DNA of 64,000 nucleotides, taken from Argentina anserina (lineage: Eukaryota > Streptophyta > Magnoliopsida > Rosales > Rosaceae). The stretch is taken from NCBI RefSeq assembly GCF_933775445.1, contig NC_065873.1, forward strand, positions 23,436,001 through 23,500,000, written 5' to 3'. A model generated the notes under the pieces. The model searched no databases. It was not told the origin of the DNA and saw nothing but the letters and a program-made list of their open reading frames with translations. A program made the position numbers and the translations under genes. Below, in pieces: positions 1-13,386 of the stretch (positions are counted from its first letter, which is position 1; each line of letters begins with the position of its first letter).

Positions 1-332
1 CACGTGAGGAACAAAAATAGCGGGGACTTTTTCAATGTGAGGCCACGTGGATGTTCATGATCATTGGAGCTGGAATTTGTAAAGATTTGAATTTGTGAAG
101 CTTTACAGGAGGAAATGGGTAGATTCGTATAGGGAAGATGTGGGAGTCATGGGACTTGCTTGATGAGCGAAACTTGGAGTTAGGCTTGGATTTCTGATTT
201 TGAGCCGAAATGATTGAACGCGTTTGAATTGGTTTTTGGTGTTCATTTTCTTTGAAAGAGTAGAGTGTGTGTGTTGAATTTAAGTCTCTGCTTGTTTCTG
301 TATTGCTGAAGTATCTGGGTTTGATATTTCAG

Positions 333-1254
333 GGTACTGCTACATATGAATCAGCTAGCACCACCAATGGAGTCAAGAGGGCAAGGAAGAAGAAGGTAAA
401 AGACAAGTTTCTTTACTCAAATATCGGGTTTGGCATCCACTTGATTTCACTTTCAAGATAACGTCCAATGTGTCACCACATTATTCTGTGTCATTTAAGA
501 AATGTAATAGTGAAGTAAATGGGGTTGGAGTTAATTTAAGCTTTCAGTTACTGTCATTCTCTTACCGGTTAAAGGCTTCTGCTTTGTTTTGATATGGACT
601 TGCTTGTTTCTTTTGCAGTCATATGATGAGCTTAAAGAGGAGGAAACTTCGTTGTTGAGAGAAAGGACTAATCTGAGAAAGGAAATAGCGACATTACAGA
701 CTACCTTGAAAGAGCAAAGAGTCAAAAATGAGAATTTAAAGAGAGTGAAGGTGATTCTGCCGTTCTTTTTTATCTCACATCTTTTTCTATTTATATCTTC
801 AGCATCAAGTGCTTGTCTTTCATATATGTCAAGGTTGATAAAAATAGACTGGAGAATATAGTTTCATATTCCTCAGTGTATTTCTTGGATTCTCAGCCTG
901 TTTTTGGCTTTTCTTTGCTGAATTTTTATGTGTACTTTTGCTTGGCAGCTTGACTTGAACTTGCATTCTCCTGCCTCAAATTTGATCGCGTACTTTGATG
1001 GAGCGGAGAATGCTATTGCCAGTCAGGCCCATCGGAGATTAGCACCACCTAGTTTCACACATTTGCTCTCACATGCCACACCGACACCGTATGTTCATCC
1101 GTTTCCACAATTGGATCCCGGCCATGAACACAAGGCTGTTTCTTCATCTGAAAACAATTCTTTCGTGCTGCCTGATCTAAACATGCTGCCTGATCTAAAC
1201 ATGGCACCTTGCGAGGAGGACTCTGGTTCGGGAATGTTATACGGGTTGAGCTGA
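333..1254 (+). CDS. EAR-motif coiled-coil nuclear protein, 3' part (5' end outside or not identified)
   Basis: Three exons can be joined: 333-395, 619-750 and 949-1254, all with GT-AG borders and one open frame ending in TGA. The first ends in a basic stretch (VKRARKKK). The second is a charged amphipathic helix with heptad leucines (SYDELKEEETSLLRERTNL...), a likely coiled coil of about 44 residues. The third opens with LDLNLH, an LxLxL-type EAR repression motif, and ends with two DLNM motifs resembling DLNxxP-type EAR motifs. The basic region followed by a helix recalls a short bZIP, but I do not recognise the family. EAR motifs usually recruit TOPLESS-type corepressors, so a role as a nuclear transcriptional repressor is an inference. 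The start codon is not placed: 1-332 has no convincing in-frame ATG exon, and 241-332 reads like an intron end. G-box cores lie at 1-6 and 43-50. Confidence 0.6.
1168..1203 (+). repeat. Perfect 18-bp tandem duplication inside the EAR-motif exon
   Basis: Two identical 18-bp copies (1168-1185 and 1186-1203) each encode LPDLNM, so the duplication doubles a putative DLN-type repression motif in frame. Confidence 0.9.
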
Positions 1255-2527
1255 TAATGGTGTTTCAAATGTAACATAGCACATTGTCAGGGAGCTCTTC
1301 AAAAATACCATAACTAGAGTCAGCACTCAGCAGCAGTTACCGATATTTTAACCTGCTCTGAATCTCATTGTTTTAGAATTACCATTTGGGAAGTGACTTG
1401 TGGATGGAGAGAGAGCTTTGAGGGGTTTGTGTTTAGTATATTAGCAATAGACTTTTAATTATGTGACACATATTCCTGGAATTCTTTTTCTCTTAATATA
1501 TTTTCTCCGGGGTAAAAACCCTCGTTTTACTTCTCCTTTTTCAGATTACTCAGATCATAAGAAGTACCGTTCTTTGTAGCCTTATAAGTTGTTGGACTTG
1601 CTTTTCAGTTTTCACAGTTTTACACTGTCATTGAATTTACCATTTACCAAATGTATCAGAGGAGCCACGGGTGGGTTTCTGGATAAGGAAGCATCTGGAA
1701 TAGATTTGCAGTTCCAAGTAGTAATTCCTAATTTAATTTTGGGAGGTTGAAACTTGAAAGTGAAATCTCACTGGATTTTGATTTGATTTATTGCTAGAGA
1801 CCTAGGTGTTGCCTGCCATAATTGAATGGACACGCGGCTCTTAAAAGCGGAAAGTAATTCGTATGCAGATCGTGACAATCTGATGATGATATTGACGCCC
1901 GCAATATGTAAGGGATCGGGAACTTCTACCATTTTCTGAATTTTCACCATCAGATCCAGTTTCTTGGTCAGAGTATATCATGTGTCGGGTGATAATTCTG
2001 GAATCTTATACCTGTTTTCCAAAATTTGGATCTTAATTTTTGCTGCTAAAACCATAAAAGTATATATTACTCTTAAACACGCAATTATCTCGTGAAAATG
2101 CCTCTTCATTTGGACCAGGCTCGAGAGAGTTCCTTGAGGTACAGTTGCGTTTTCTATTTTCACATTAAAATATATATGTCTCACGAAATGTGTAATAGTT
2201 TGGTACTATATGCTAGAGATATATGCAAAAGATATTTCGAGCGTGCTCGGAAGGTGGAAGCGTGTGGGATTTTGTAGAACTCGGGACAGGCAGATCTGAA
2301 CTTAAATGATTCAAAATCCCTAGGCACCATGACAAAGAAACAGACCATCCATAAAAGACGAGTGTCTTGTTGAGATATCATATGACAAATCATCATAACA
2401 AACATGTTTACTAAGATCCGATGCACTTCTAATTTTTTATACACAGCTTTCAACTGTACACAACCACCCCAAATTTGAATTGGATTTCTCCCAATACCTA
2501 CCATGATCATAGGATCCAGGTGAGGCC
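1255..2527. other. Tail-to-tail intergenic region
   Basis: This stretch lies between two convergent genes and holds their 3' UTRs. Reading frames here are short, have no family resemblance and are broken by stops. I see no RNA gene or repeat. Confidence 0.6.
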
Positions 2528-5500
2528 TTATGTAGACTCTTTCAGCTTTTCTTCAACAAGCTCTATACAGCGGTACAAAACTAACTCAACTGGGTTAAAG
2601 GCACAAAGAGTGTTGACTGCAAGCTCATCATTTTCATTCTTGTTCTTTGCCACTATGCCTGTAACTAGGGTACGAAGAGGTAGAAACCATTCATGATAGG
2701 CTTTCTTTAAATTGCTTCTGGAAAGTACTCCAGTGTAGTTGGTCTTTCCTGTATCATTTCACCCAGTTAGTGTACAAATTTTGAAGGGACTTGCAACAAT
2801 AAGCAATAAAGCATTGCGTTTACTTTGTAAATTCATTGACCATATTTTACCTCTTGATTCTGCTATCAATACATATCGGTACAAGTTGAGTGCAGACAGG
2901 ACCTGCAGAATGGTAAAAAAAATGTAATATGATTTAGAAAAGCTGATTATGTATCAGTAAGCCTACAAAATTAGTTGGCAAGCACACGCTTAACCAATAT
3001 GCATTAATAAGCAATTTATAAAATTATCAGGAAAGAACCAGCAAGCAAGTGGAAGCCATACCGAATCAGTATGCTCAGGGAAGGATGGAGGTCCTCCCTT
3101 CGGGGGCCTTAGAATCAACTCCACCAATTCTAGGACATCGGCAGTCCACAATGATGAAGGGGAATGTGCACTATTTTCTTCTTGCAAAGCTTCATCATTT
3201 CCCATTTCTTTGCAACTTTCCTTGTGCATCTCTCCTTTAACAATATCTAAAAGGATTGCAATCTGTATAAAGTTCAAAACCATCATTAGGCAATTTAGCT
3301 TCAAGTCTAACTAAAACAAAAGTGAAGGCATGCCAATAATGAATATTGTCTACATATGTTTACCATAGAGGAAGAATCACTTGCTGTGATAAGAGCCTTT
3401 ACAATGTCAAATCTATGAGAAGCTGGTATATCGGACAGAATCTGGTTTTAAGCAGCATACATTAGTGATGGTCTAAAATACTTCACAAGCAATAGCTAAT
3501 GGCCAAATGACCATGGAATGAGATAACTATAACTGCTACAGACTATCGTGAACGTAGATTTATTAGAAAATGAAAACCATGAAGCGGCAATAATTCAAAT
3601 TCTCACCCATTTAAATGCATCAAAGGCACTCTTCCTCAGCTCTGTGTCTGATGTATACATGATGACCACTTGAACAGCCTAAAATGAAGCATACAGGAGA
3701 TAAAACAAATTAGATTCTCTTCTCCTTTGATAAAAAAGAAGAAGATGCTTGTATAATGATGGCAGGAGAGAACCTGCAGAACAGCAAAAAGGCCTGGCAT
3801 GTCAGATGAGAAGTCACCATGTTTGTCACCAGAAGAAATATTTCCACCTTTGATACTAAGCAAGAAATTGATCACATGTTTTTTGAGTTCCCATGACAGA
3901 GTGTGAGAAGCTAGAATGTGCTTTAGCATGCCAAAAGCTTGCCACCTCTTAGTCTGATTATTCTGAAGTTCATCCTTGACAGCAGTCAAATCCTCATGAG
4001 CAGCCGTAGCAACCTCATTAGAAGCACGACCCCACATCACTTCAACAAAGCAACAGAAAGTTGAATGACGAAGTGTCAGCTAGAAATTATTGACACAAAT
4101 AGAAATAGATCCCACACTCACAAAAATAAACCTGAAACAGATGCACCACATTTGACGTCAGAGAAACATCCAGCATTTAAATCTCCATCGTCTGAATGCA
4201 CCCAAAAACACAACAAAAAGAGAAGGAACATCAACGGTCTATAAGTTGGAGTGAGAAAACAGTAAATATCATATAGTAGATAAGTATTCTTGGTAATTAA
4301 TGAAATCTTACCCCCTGTCACAATCCTACTTACTTTGTCAACATCAGACCCAGTAATTAAGCCAATATATGACAAACCACAAAACTGGAAGAAACTAGAT
4401 AGCTGCAGCAGAAAGGGGTGTGCACTGAAAGCTTCAAAATTCATGCTGACAAGAGCCTGCACATGAAAGGTGTGATTTGTGAGACTCAAAGAAAGTAGAT
4501 TCAAATAGGTAATACATGATGAAATTCAGAACTTTAGATGGACACTTCTGTAGATATAGCACAAAACGGCAGTCAAAATTGAACTCAGAATAGATGGATA
4601 TGTGCCAACCATAATCTGTAAGACATAAAGACCAAGGAGAGCAGAAAGCTTTTCATCTACTCCACTTTCCTGTTGCATGGAACCAAAAGATCATCAGGAT
4701 CTTAAAATATACAAAGAATCCTGCGAATATCTCTAGAGCAAGAATAACCGAGTATCAAACTGTCACTGACCAACTTCATGCAGACTTCCTGTATGGACTT
4801 GGCAATGCCCACAGCTCTATCAAATATTTTTTGTAATTCTGCTTCATCTTCCAACTCTAATGACACGGCCTTCAAAACTTTAAGGATAATACCAGTAGCT
4901 TCTTTTACTTGCTCAAAGTGACGCCTCTGAAGGCAAAGAAATGCTGAAATAAAGATAGCAAAACGAAATGAAAAATTCTTAGCCTCCAACAGGTTGAAAA
5001 AAGAAAAAGAAAAAAAGAGAAAGTTTCATCATGCCACAAAAATATCTGAGCCGTGATCCAAAAGCTTGAGACAGTTCAAGCCAGATGCACTGTGCTATTA
5101 GAAATTCAAGGATATAAATTCCAAGTTCCTGACTTAATTGGCCCGGCCCTTACTACAGCCATCAACATTTTACAAATCAGTTGACAAGGGAAGATGCATA
5201 TATACATTCTCTGCAAATAAAATCCAACAGATTTTGAACTAGTAGGACAAAGCTTCTATCCCCCACTACAAACTTTTTCAGCAAGTCATAATTGAAAAGA
5301 GCACACAACACTCAGATGCAGAACAGTGGTTCTTTCTATCTCAACTACTCCATTCAGTTGAAATGTAGAATATTACCCCTTCACCCCACCCCCACAAGCC
5401 TCTTCTCTACACCATGTCAGTTCACGGATAATTATCAAGGCAGAATCACAATTACTCAAGCTCAATCGCAAGTTCGCAACCCAAAGAACTATCATTTCTG

Positions 5501-6264
5501 GCATATAACAGTTAACACTAATTTTCTACAGAGATTAAATACATAGACTTGTGGTCTCACACCGACAATAATTCAATTTGCAGAAATTTCATAACTGACA
5601 CAGGTAATGAATCTACACATTGCACAGGGAAGGAAGCTAATTGACACTCGCCTTTTGAAAACCCCGAGAGCAGAGGCACAACATAGCCATAGTCCCCGCC
5701 TTTCTCAGTGAGATCATACAATGCCTGAGCCAAAATACAATCTAACATCATAAAAAAAAAACTAAAACTAAAACTAAAAATTTAAGCTTAGATAAAAGCA
5801 TTAAGCTCCATACTTCGCTAAGAACCGCAAGCATATCTCTAGCTCCACACATTGACACAAACCGATCGATAATGCTCTCCACCACCTCCAGGCACCTCTC
5901 CGAGACGCCTCCGAACTCCGCAACCGCCTTCGGCAACTCAAACAAGAGCTGATCAAAGACCGCCTGACACATCAGCAAACAGTTCGTGAGCATCAAATTT
6001 AGGGTTTTGAATTGAAATGACTGACGAATTTGGAATTAAAAATTGAACCTGGTCTGATCGAGAAGAGATGAACTGGTGGAGTTGAGTGAGGGTTTGGAAG
6101 GCAGCGGGTTCGGAGTCTTGGTTTTCCGGGTCTGATTGAGCTGAGATTGAATTGAGGAAGTGGATGAGCTCCGGGGCTGAGGTTCGTGGTTGATCGGCGG
6201 AGTGGGAGAGTGAGAGTAGGAGGTGTTGGAGAACGGGAGAGGAGTGGTCCGGTGGGTCTGGCAT
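2528..6264 (-). CDS. ALF4: ABERRANT LATERAL ROOT FORMATION 4 (ALF4), plant glomulin-like ARM/HEAT protein
   Basis: Thirteen exons (descending): 6264-6049, 5963-5814, 5724-5563, 4926-4771, 4669-4610, 4456-4312, 4191-4132, 4039-3774, 3678-3607, 3441-3364, 3262-3062, 2902-2851, 2748-2528. They sum to 1,839 bp (612 aa), near the length I recall for Arabidopsis ALF4. All introns are GT-AG. The protein is an all-helical solenoid without membrane segments. Family-typical stretches are RRHFEQVKEATGIILKVLKA, SDVKCGASVSVMWGRAS, WELKKHVINFLLSIKGG and the C-terminal NPVELVLYRCIELVEEKLK. In Arabidopsis ALF4 is needed for pericycle divisions that start lateral roots, and it is related to human glomulin, which binds RBX1 and restrains cullin-RING ligases. 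ATG 6264 was chosen because the upstream in-frame part lacks family sequence. The start of exon 4 is the least certain boundary: an acceptor 13 bp upstream would break the phase. Confidence 0.92.
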
Positions 6265-6627
6265 GGTAGCGCGCCAAAAGTTTCGAAAGGTAGAAGATGA
6301 AGTAGCTCTGAATCTGAATCTGGATTCTTGTGTCAGTGCTAGGGTTTTTTGTTTCTGAATTGGAAGAATAAGGCGCCAAGGCGAGTGTAAATCGTCGGTC
6401 GTCCTCTTTTCTAGCGGCTCCTTTTTTACTGTGCCCAAGAACAGCGGTAATTTAAAACTTACTTTAGGTTAATTTTAAACATCTTTGTATAAACAAAAGT
6501 TACTTTGGGTCTCTCTCTTTTGTAGGTATCAGTGACATTCTAAATCCAAAATAAAACCTTCTTAATCACAACTGACCTCACCGATCACCGATCTGACCAC
6601 CACTCCTCCCTCCGACCCGGATCCGGA
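6265..6627. promoter_or_regulatory. Short bidirectional promoter between ALF4 and TRS120
   Basis: The two start codons face away from each other with 363 bp between them, so both 5' UTRs and core promoters must fit here. I see no strong TATA box for either direction, as is common for housekeeping genes. Confidence 0.6.
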
Positions 6628-9600
6628 ATGGAGCCGGACGTGAGCATCGAAACCAGCTCCATGATCCGCGTCGCCGTCCTCCCGATCGGCCACGTCCCCC
6701 CGGTCCTCCTCCGCGACTACCACTCCATGCTGCTCCGCCACCAGTCGATCCCTCTCTCCGCCGTCAGCTCCTTCTACACCGAGCACCAGAAATCCCCCTT
6801 CGCTCACCAGCCCTGGGACTCCGGCAGCCTCCGCTTCAAATTCGTCCTCGGCGGCGCCCCTCCCTCCCCCTGGGAGGACTTCCAGTCCAACCGCAAAACC
6901 CTCGCCGTCATCGGAATCTGCCACTGCCCTTCCTCCCCCGATCTCGGCTCCGTCATGGATCAATTCGACACCTCCTGCCGCTCCTACCCCGCCGCCCTCG
7001 TCGAGCGCTGCTTCGCCTTCTCCCCTGCCGATTCTCAGGTATATCACCTCTCACTTCATCTATCTACAACCTTTACTTGACTCAATATCGAAAATCCAAG
7101 TATTAATTCTGTGATTTAAGTGCTGAATTAATCGTAATGTGTATGGAATTTTGAATTGTGAGAGTGATTTTGATATTGTAATGTGGTACAGTTGGAAGAT
7201 GGGAGTAAGAAAGGGTGGAACTTGATGCTGTTTCCTCCGGCGGACCGGGCCACGCAGGAGTTTCACCTGCAGACAATGATGCAGGACATTGCGGCATCAT
7301 TGCTGATGGAGTTTGAGAAATGGGTGCTTAAGGCTGAGCCTGCAGGGACTATTGTCAAGACGCCGTTGGATTCTCAAGCTACTCTCAACTCAGAGGAGGT
7401 TTATATCTAGGTGTCCTATAGATTTTTTTTTAAAGCTGCTTTTTGTGTGTTTCTGGTTTTTATTGTACATGTGGGACTGTCTGTTTGTGTTAACCTTTTG
7501 TTTTGTATCGGCCTCATAGATTAGCAGTGCCTGAAAATTAATGTTATTTGTTTTAAAAAAAATGCAGGTTATAAAGGCAAAGAAACGGAGGCTTGGGCGT
7601 GCGCAGAAGACAATGGGTGATTATTGCATGTTGGCAGGATCACCGGTTGATGCCAATCTTCATTACTCTACTGCGCTGGATCTTGCTAGGTTGACCGGAG
7701 ACTATTTCTGGTATGCTGGTGCATTGGAGGGGAGCGTTTGTGCGTTACTGGTATGTGTTCCCCCATTCATTCATGGCTTGCTGTTTGACTATTGATTGGA
7801 ATTCCTATTGACTGATTGGTTGATGTGAAATATGTATACGTTATTAGATTGACCGAATGGGCCAAAAGGATACAGTGGTGGAAGAGGAAGTTAGATATCG
7901 GTATAGTAGTGTTATTTTGCACTACAAGAAGTCATTCATACAAGAGAATGCTCAGAGGTAATTCATTGAAATGCTTCTATATAGGTAGTTACAACTTTAT
8001 AGTGCATTCTAGAGTTGGTACAAATCCTGGAATTCTCAACAATACTTTATTATTCATTTCTGTGCAGAGTTTCACCCTTAACATTCGAACTAGAGGCTAC
8101 TTTGAAATTCGCAAGATTTCTTTGCAGGTAAACTTTTTTGATGAACGGAACATGATTTGATAGTGTTCTGATAAGCTTCTCTTGCGTGATAACTGTTAAA
8201 TAAAATGACAGGTATCCACATGGTCATATTAAGCCAGAAGAGATGTGCATTACATGTCTCTCATTTCTAGCTGCATATGGTCATGGCTGGAAATTCTTCT
8301 TCTATTTCTCTATTTGTGGGCCTTTACTTTTTTTTTATTTGGTTCAAGAGTATTAGTTTTAATCCTTGCTCTGTTACTGTAGAAGTTATGAACCAGATGC
8401 TTCATAAAAAAATCTCTTACATGAACATATATCCATGGGATGTCCGATATCATATCAAATAAAATTTGTACCTTACACTCATTAGTTTTGTTTTGGCAGA
8501 CAAGAGCTGGCTAAGGAGGTAGTGGAGCTACTAACAAATGCAGCAGATGGTGCTAAGTCTCTGATTGATGCCAGTGATAGACTTGTACTTTATGTCGAAA
8601 TAGCTCGTTTATATGGAACTCTTGGTTATCAGCGAAAGGCTGCCTTTTTCTCGAGGCAGGTAGCTCAGTTATATTTGCAACAAGATAATAGACTTGCTGC
8701 CATCAGTGCAATGCAAGTTTTGGCAATGACCACAAAAGCCTATCGTCTTCAAAGTAAAGCTTCAGTCTTAGAAGATTCTCTTCCCAAAGTGAGTAAGAAT
8801 TCCTGGATATTTTTCATTTCTGTTTCTCTGCACGTGCATCTGTTTTGTGTTCAGATGATCAATGGCATGTTATAATCCCTTCTCCATTATAATTCAAGAC
8901 GGAACTCTTGTAGTTGAAATGAAAAATTACGTTGAGTGGCTATTCTCCCAAATTTTCTAGTGTAATTTTCTATGAAAATTTTGTTTACTCTGCAGCTTAT
9001 ATTATGCGTATATTCTTTTATTTCCTGACAGAAGGAAACTGGATCAAGTCTTGCTGAGGGTGGGAAAATGCTCCACCAGTCGGTAGTATCTCTATTTGAG
9101 TCTCAGTGGAGCACATTACAGATGGTTGTACTAAGGGAAATCCTGTTATCTGCTGTCCGAGCAGGAGATCCTCTTTCTGCCTGGGGTGCAGCTGCAAGAT
9201 TACTAAGATCTTTTTATCCTTTAATTACACCTGCTGGGCAAAATGGCCTTGCTAGTGCACTTTCCAATTCAGCAGATCGGTTGCCATCAGGAACTCGCTG
9301 TGCTGATCCTGCCTTACCTTTCATCAGGTCTCCACCAGTACCTAAGCTTTTTCCTGTTAGTATTTGAACATTTCATGCCTATGTGCCTAATAACAAATAT
9401 AGTATATATGTGCTATGCTAAGTCAGAGTTTATTTACATTGTCAAGTATATTGTACCATCTCGTTAATTTTTATGTGATTCCTAATTTCAGTCATGTATT
9501 TTGCTTCTAGGTTGTATTCTTTTCCTCTCCATCCCTCACAAATGGACATTGTCAAGCGCAATCCTGCAAGAGAAGACTGGTGGGCTGGAGCTGCGAATAC

Positions 9601-12096
9601 TGGGCCTTTTATTTATACTCCGTTCAGCAAGGGAGAGCCAAGCGATAGCAGCAAACAGGAGCTCATTTGGATTGTTGGAGAACCAGTTCAGATTTTGGTG
9701 GAACTGGCAAACCCGTGCGGCTTTGATTTAAAGGTCGATAGTATATATCTTTCTGTGCCTTCTGGAAATTTTGATGCTTTTCCAGTCACTGTAAATCTTC
9801 CACCCAATTCGTCAAAGGTGGTCACTTTATCAGGGATCCCAACTTCAGTGGGGCCAGTTACAATTCCTGGGTGCACCGTCCACTGCTTTGGTGTTATTAC
9901 TGAACACCTGTTTAAGGATGTTGACAATCTACTGCTTGGAGCTACACAAGGACTTGTTCTTTCTGACCCTTTCAGATGCTGTGGGTCTGCGAGGTTGAAA
10001 AACTTATCTGTTCCTAGTATATCAGTAGTACCACCACTGCCATTACTGGTTTCACGTGTTGTTGGTGGTGATGGTGCAATCATTCTACACGAAGGTGAAA
10101 TTCATGATATCTGGATAAGTCTGGCTAATGCTGGTACAGTTCCAGTAGAGCAAGTTCATGTATCACTATCCGGAAAGCACCAGGATTCTGTTCTCTCAAT
10201 TGCATCTAAAACCTTAAAATATGCGCTTCCTTTGAGGCCTGGAGCAGAAGTGACAATACCTGTGACTTTAAAAGCTTGGCGAATTGTCTTAGCAGATGCT
10301 GATACGGCTGCTGGCAGGAGTGCCTCTAAGAACTCTAAGGATGGAAATAGCCCCACATTGTTGATCCATTATGCAGGTATATTTTATATTTAATATACAT
10401 GGAGCAAAACAATTTCAGTTCAACAGTTAAAAGATTGTAATAAGTTTTAGTTGAGGTTTTAGATCTTCATTGTAGAAGAGTTCCCCAACCATGAATTTGA
10501 CACAACTTGCTAAGTCCTTAAGATAATGAATGTTTATTCTCTATCAAAAGCACAAATTACGGTTTGGCCTTATAGTTCAGAAGTTGTTCATTGTCACTCA
10601 GAGTTTAATACATTGTTTTATATGCTCTGTAGAATAATATCCTCTATATTTGATGCTATTTATTATTTTAAAGACTAGCAGCACAGTGGCATCAGGCGCA
10701 TTAAATAATTCAGGGCATCTGCCATTTAATAGTGCTACTTGTTTCCTTTCCAAGAGTAAATCTTGTTTACCTTGTGAAACTTGTTTTCTGTCTGATACTA
10801 ATGCTGTTTTGCTTTGCTTCTCAGGGACTCAGCCAAATACTGGAGATCCTTCAACAGATAAGTCTGTTGTCCCACCTGGCAGACGCTTGGTTGTTCCTTT
10901 GCAGATTTGTGTTTTGCAAGGTCTGTCTTTTGTAAAGGCTCGTCTGCTCTCAATGGAAATTCCTGCCCAAGTAGGTGACAACCTTCCGAACCCAGTTCAT
11001 GCTGATAATAGTCTCACTGAAGGAGCTGTGGGCACTCCAAGTAAGATTGACCAATTAGTGAAAATTGATCCTTTCAGAGGAAGCTGGGGACTACGCTTTC
11101 TTGAACTTGAGCTGTCTAATCCGACTGATGTTGTCTTTGAAATTAGTGTATCGGTCCAACTGGAGAACACTGATCATGAGCGTAGCCTCTTCGTCGATCG
11201 AGATGCTACTGTGTATGGTTATCCTAAAACAAGAATTGACCGAGATTGTTCTGCAAGGGTACTGATACCACTGGAGCATTTCAAACTGCCTGTTCTTGAT
11301 GATTCTTTTTTCGTAAAAGATAATAAAGCTGATGGGAGTGTCAGTGGCAGAAGTTCTAGCTTTTCAGAAAGGAATACGAAAACTGAACTTAATGCCTCTA
11401 TCAAGAATCTTATATCTAGAATAAAGGTTAGGTGGCAATCAGGACGAAACAGCTCTGGAGAATTAAATATCAAGGATGCTGTACAGGCTGCCCTTCAGAC
11501 ATCTGTTATGGATGTACTGTTGCCGGACCCATTGACATTTGGCTTCAGGCTTTCTAGAAATGACCCTGGATCTGAAAATATTGATGAAAAATCTAATGAA
11601 AAGTTCAGCTCTTCTGCTTCTAAAGGTTCTGTGATGGCCCATGAAATGACCCCGATGGAAGTTATGGTTTGTAACAACACAAAGGAGTTGATCAAGATGA
11701 GTCTTAACATTGTGTGCAGAGATGTTGCCGGAGAGGATTGTGTGGAGTGTGCGAAGGCAACTGTCTTATGTTCTGGTACTGGTGCCTTAGTTCTACTGTT
11801 TTACGTTCCCCTGCTGTTTGTTACCTGAAAGTGATTTCATTCTTTCATTACTAATTTGTGTAAATATGCATGTAGGTGTTTTGGGTGGGATAACGATGGA
11901 GGTTCCGCCGCTTGAAGAAATCAAGCATTCCTTCTCTTTGTATTTTCTTGTCCCAGGGGAGTACACACTAATAGCGGCTGCCATGATTGAAGATGCTACT
12001 GATATCCTCAGGGCTCGTGCAAGAACCACATCCTCTGATGAGCCGATTTTCTGTCGTGGGCCGCCATATCATGTTCGGGTTGTTGGCAATGCATAA
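6628..12096 (+). CDS. TRS120: TRAPPII complex subunit TRS120 (TRAPPC9-like)
   Basis: Ten exons: 6628-7038, 7192-7398, 7568-7750, 7848-7957, 8068-8127, 8500-8788, 9032-9327, 9511-10376, 10825-11775, 11876-12096. They sum to 3,594 bp (1,197 aa), about the size of Arabidopsis TRS120. All borders are GT-AG and phases close exactly. The N terminus (SSMIRVAVLPIGHVPPVLL, then ALVERCFAF) and the middle block (AREDWWAGAANTGPFIYTPF) are typical of plant TRS120. The N-terminal half is helical with TPR-like character; the C-terminal half is beta-rich. TRS120 with TRS130 marks TRAPPII, a tethering and Rab-activation complex at the trans-Golgi network that is required for cell-plate assembly in cytokinesis. 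No signal peptide or membrane span is visible, as expected for a peripheral cytosolic complex. ATG 6628 is the first in-frame ATG and starts the conserved N terminus. Confidence 0.95.
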
Positions 12097-13386
12097 AAGG
12101 TTCATCCCACTTGTAAAGCTATTTGGTATAGCAGCTCAAATTGCAGTATGTTAGGGTAGAGAGATGCTTTCAGTTTCAGCAACTATGCCAGTTTTTATTA
12201 GGCAACGGCAGGAGTTATGATCATTATTCTTGAGATGTGCTTGGTGGGAACCGTTCTCCATTCATGGAGTTCCCAGAACAAATTCTTATCAGGGTGTTAC
12301 CTTGTTGTATATCTACATTCAGAGTTGTAATTTTGTTCCCTTGTGAAATGAGTTTACTATCTCACATCTATCAATGTCTTCTTTTGAGACTAAACATATC
12401 ACGGTAGAGTTCTTAACTTCTTATCATGGCCTCGTGGGGTTTTTCAACGATTGTGTTGTTTAAAATACATGTTGATTGATGATTCTGTAAGCCATCAGTA
12501 GTATTTCACTATATCGTCTTTGTTTGGCCTTTGCACTAAACTCAAACTTATCGTAAAATGATTAAAATCTCAAAATGTGAGTGTAAAGCTGCCTAATGAG
12601 ATGGAGTATTCGCATCATACAAAATTATCAAATGTGTAACATCTCTGTGAGCCTAAAATTATCGCAGTTCAAGTGGCCCATAACTATTAGGTTTTGCTAC
12701 TTTTGGTTAGGTTGGAATTAGAGCATGGAACAATTTTGGATATCTTTTACTGGTTGTAATTAGCATTCTTATCGATCAATCTGATTTCTGATGATACAAA
12801 ATCATACAAGGGGCGATGTCATGCTTATCTGTAAGATCTTGTTTTCTTCAATTATTGCTTTTCACTTGATGTTCTGATAATCAAATCACATTTGTTTTAT
12901 TGATTCATTACCTCTTAATCTCATTTAGCTGTTCTCTTACAACTGACAAGACGGAAAGTTTTGTAGATTCATGCAACGAGCCACATCGATATTCAATCAC
13001 AATTGTTTGTTTGTATAGTCCACATAATTATAATCGGGCAGCGAATACTGCGAGAATTAATTATACTTTGGATTTAGGGATTCAACCTACTATCAATTAT
13101 AAGTTGAAATGTTTAGTCCACATTTTCTAAAACAAAAGCTTGAAAAGAGATGCAAAAGATGAGCTGGTGAAAAAACCGATTAACTGAGCTTAACAAATTC
13201 AAGCAGAGCCAGATACAAAATGATGTGCTGTGAAACAGTAAACAGTTGGGGCTGTTTGGCTGAACTCTTTTTTGTCTCACTCTCGTAACATCTCCAATCA
13301 AATCTACTTGAGCACGCCTAGAATTTGTACTTCGGTGAAAATGAAAGATCTGAGATCTCTCCTGTCCTAAAACTATTTGTTTCAAG
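12097..13386. other. TRS120 3' UTR and intergenic DNA
   Basis: AT-rich DNA downstream of the TRS120 stop. No coding signature, repeat or RNA gene was recognised. Confidence 0.5.

Noticed and set aside
5292..5546. 84-codon plus ORF within an ALF4 intron
   Set aside because: Lies in intron 3 of ALF4 on the opposite strand with no homology signal.
8160..8480. Possible extra exon in TRS120 intron 5
   Set aside because: Joining 8127 to 8500 preserves phase and the conserved sequence RFLCRQELAKEVVELL; the ORF at 8277 has no homology signal.
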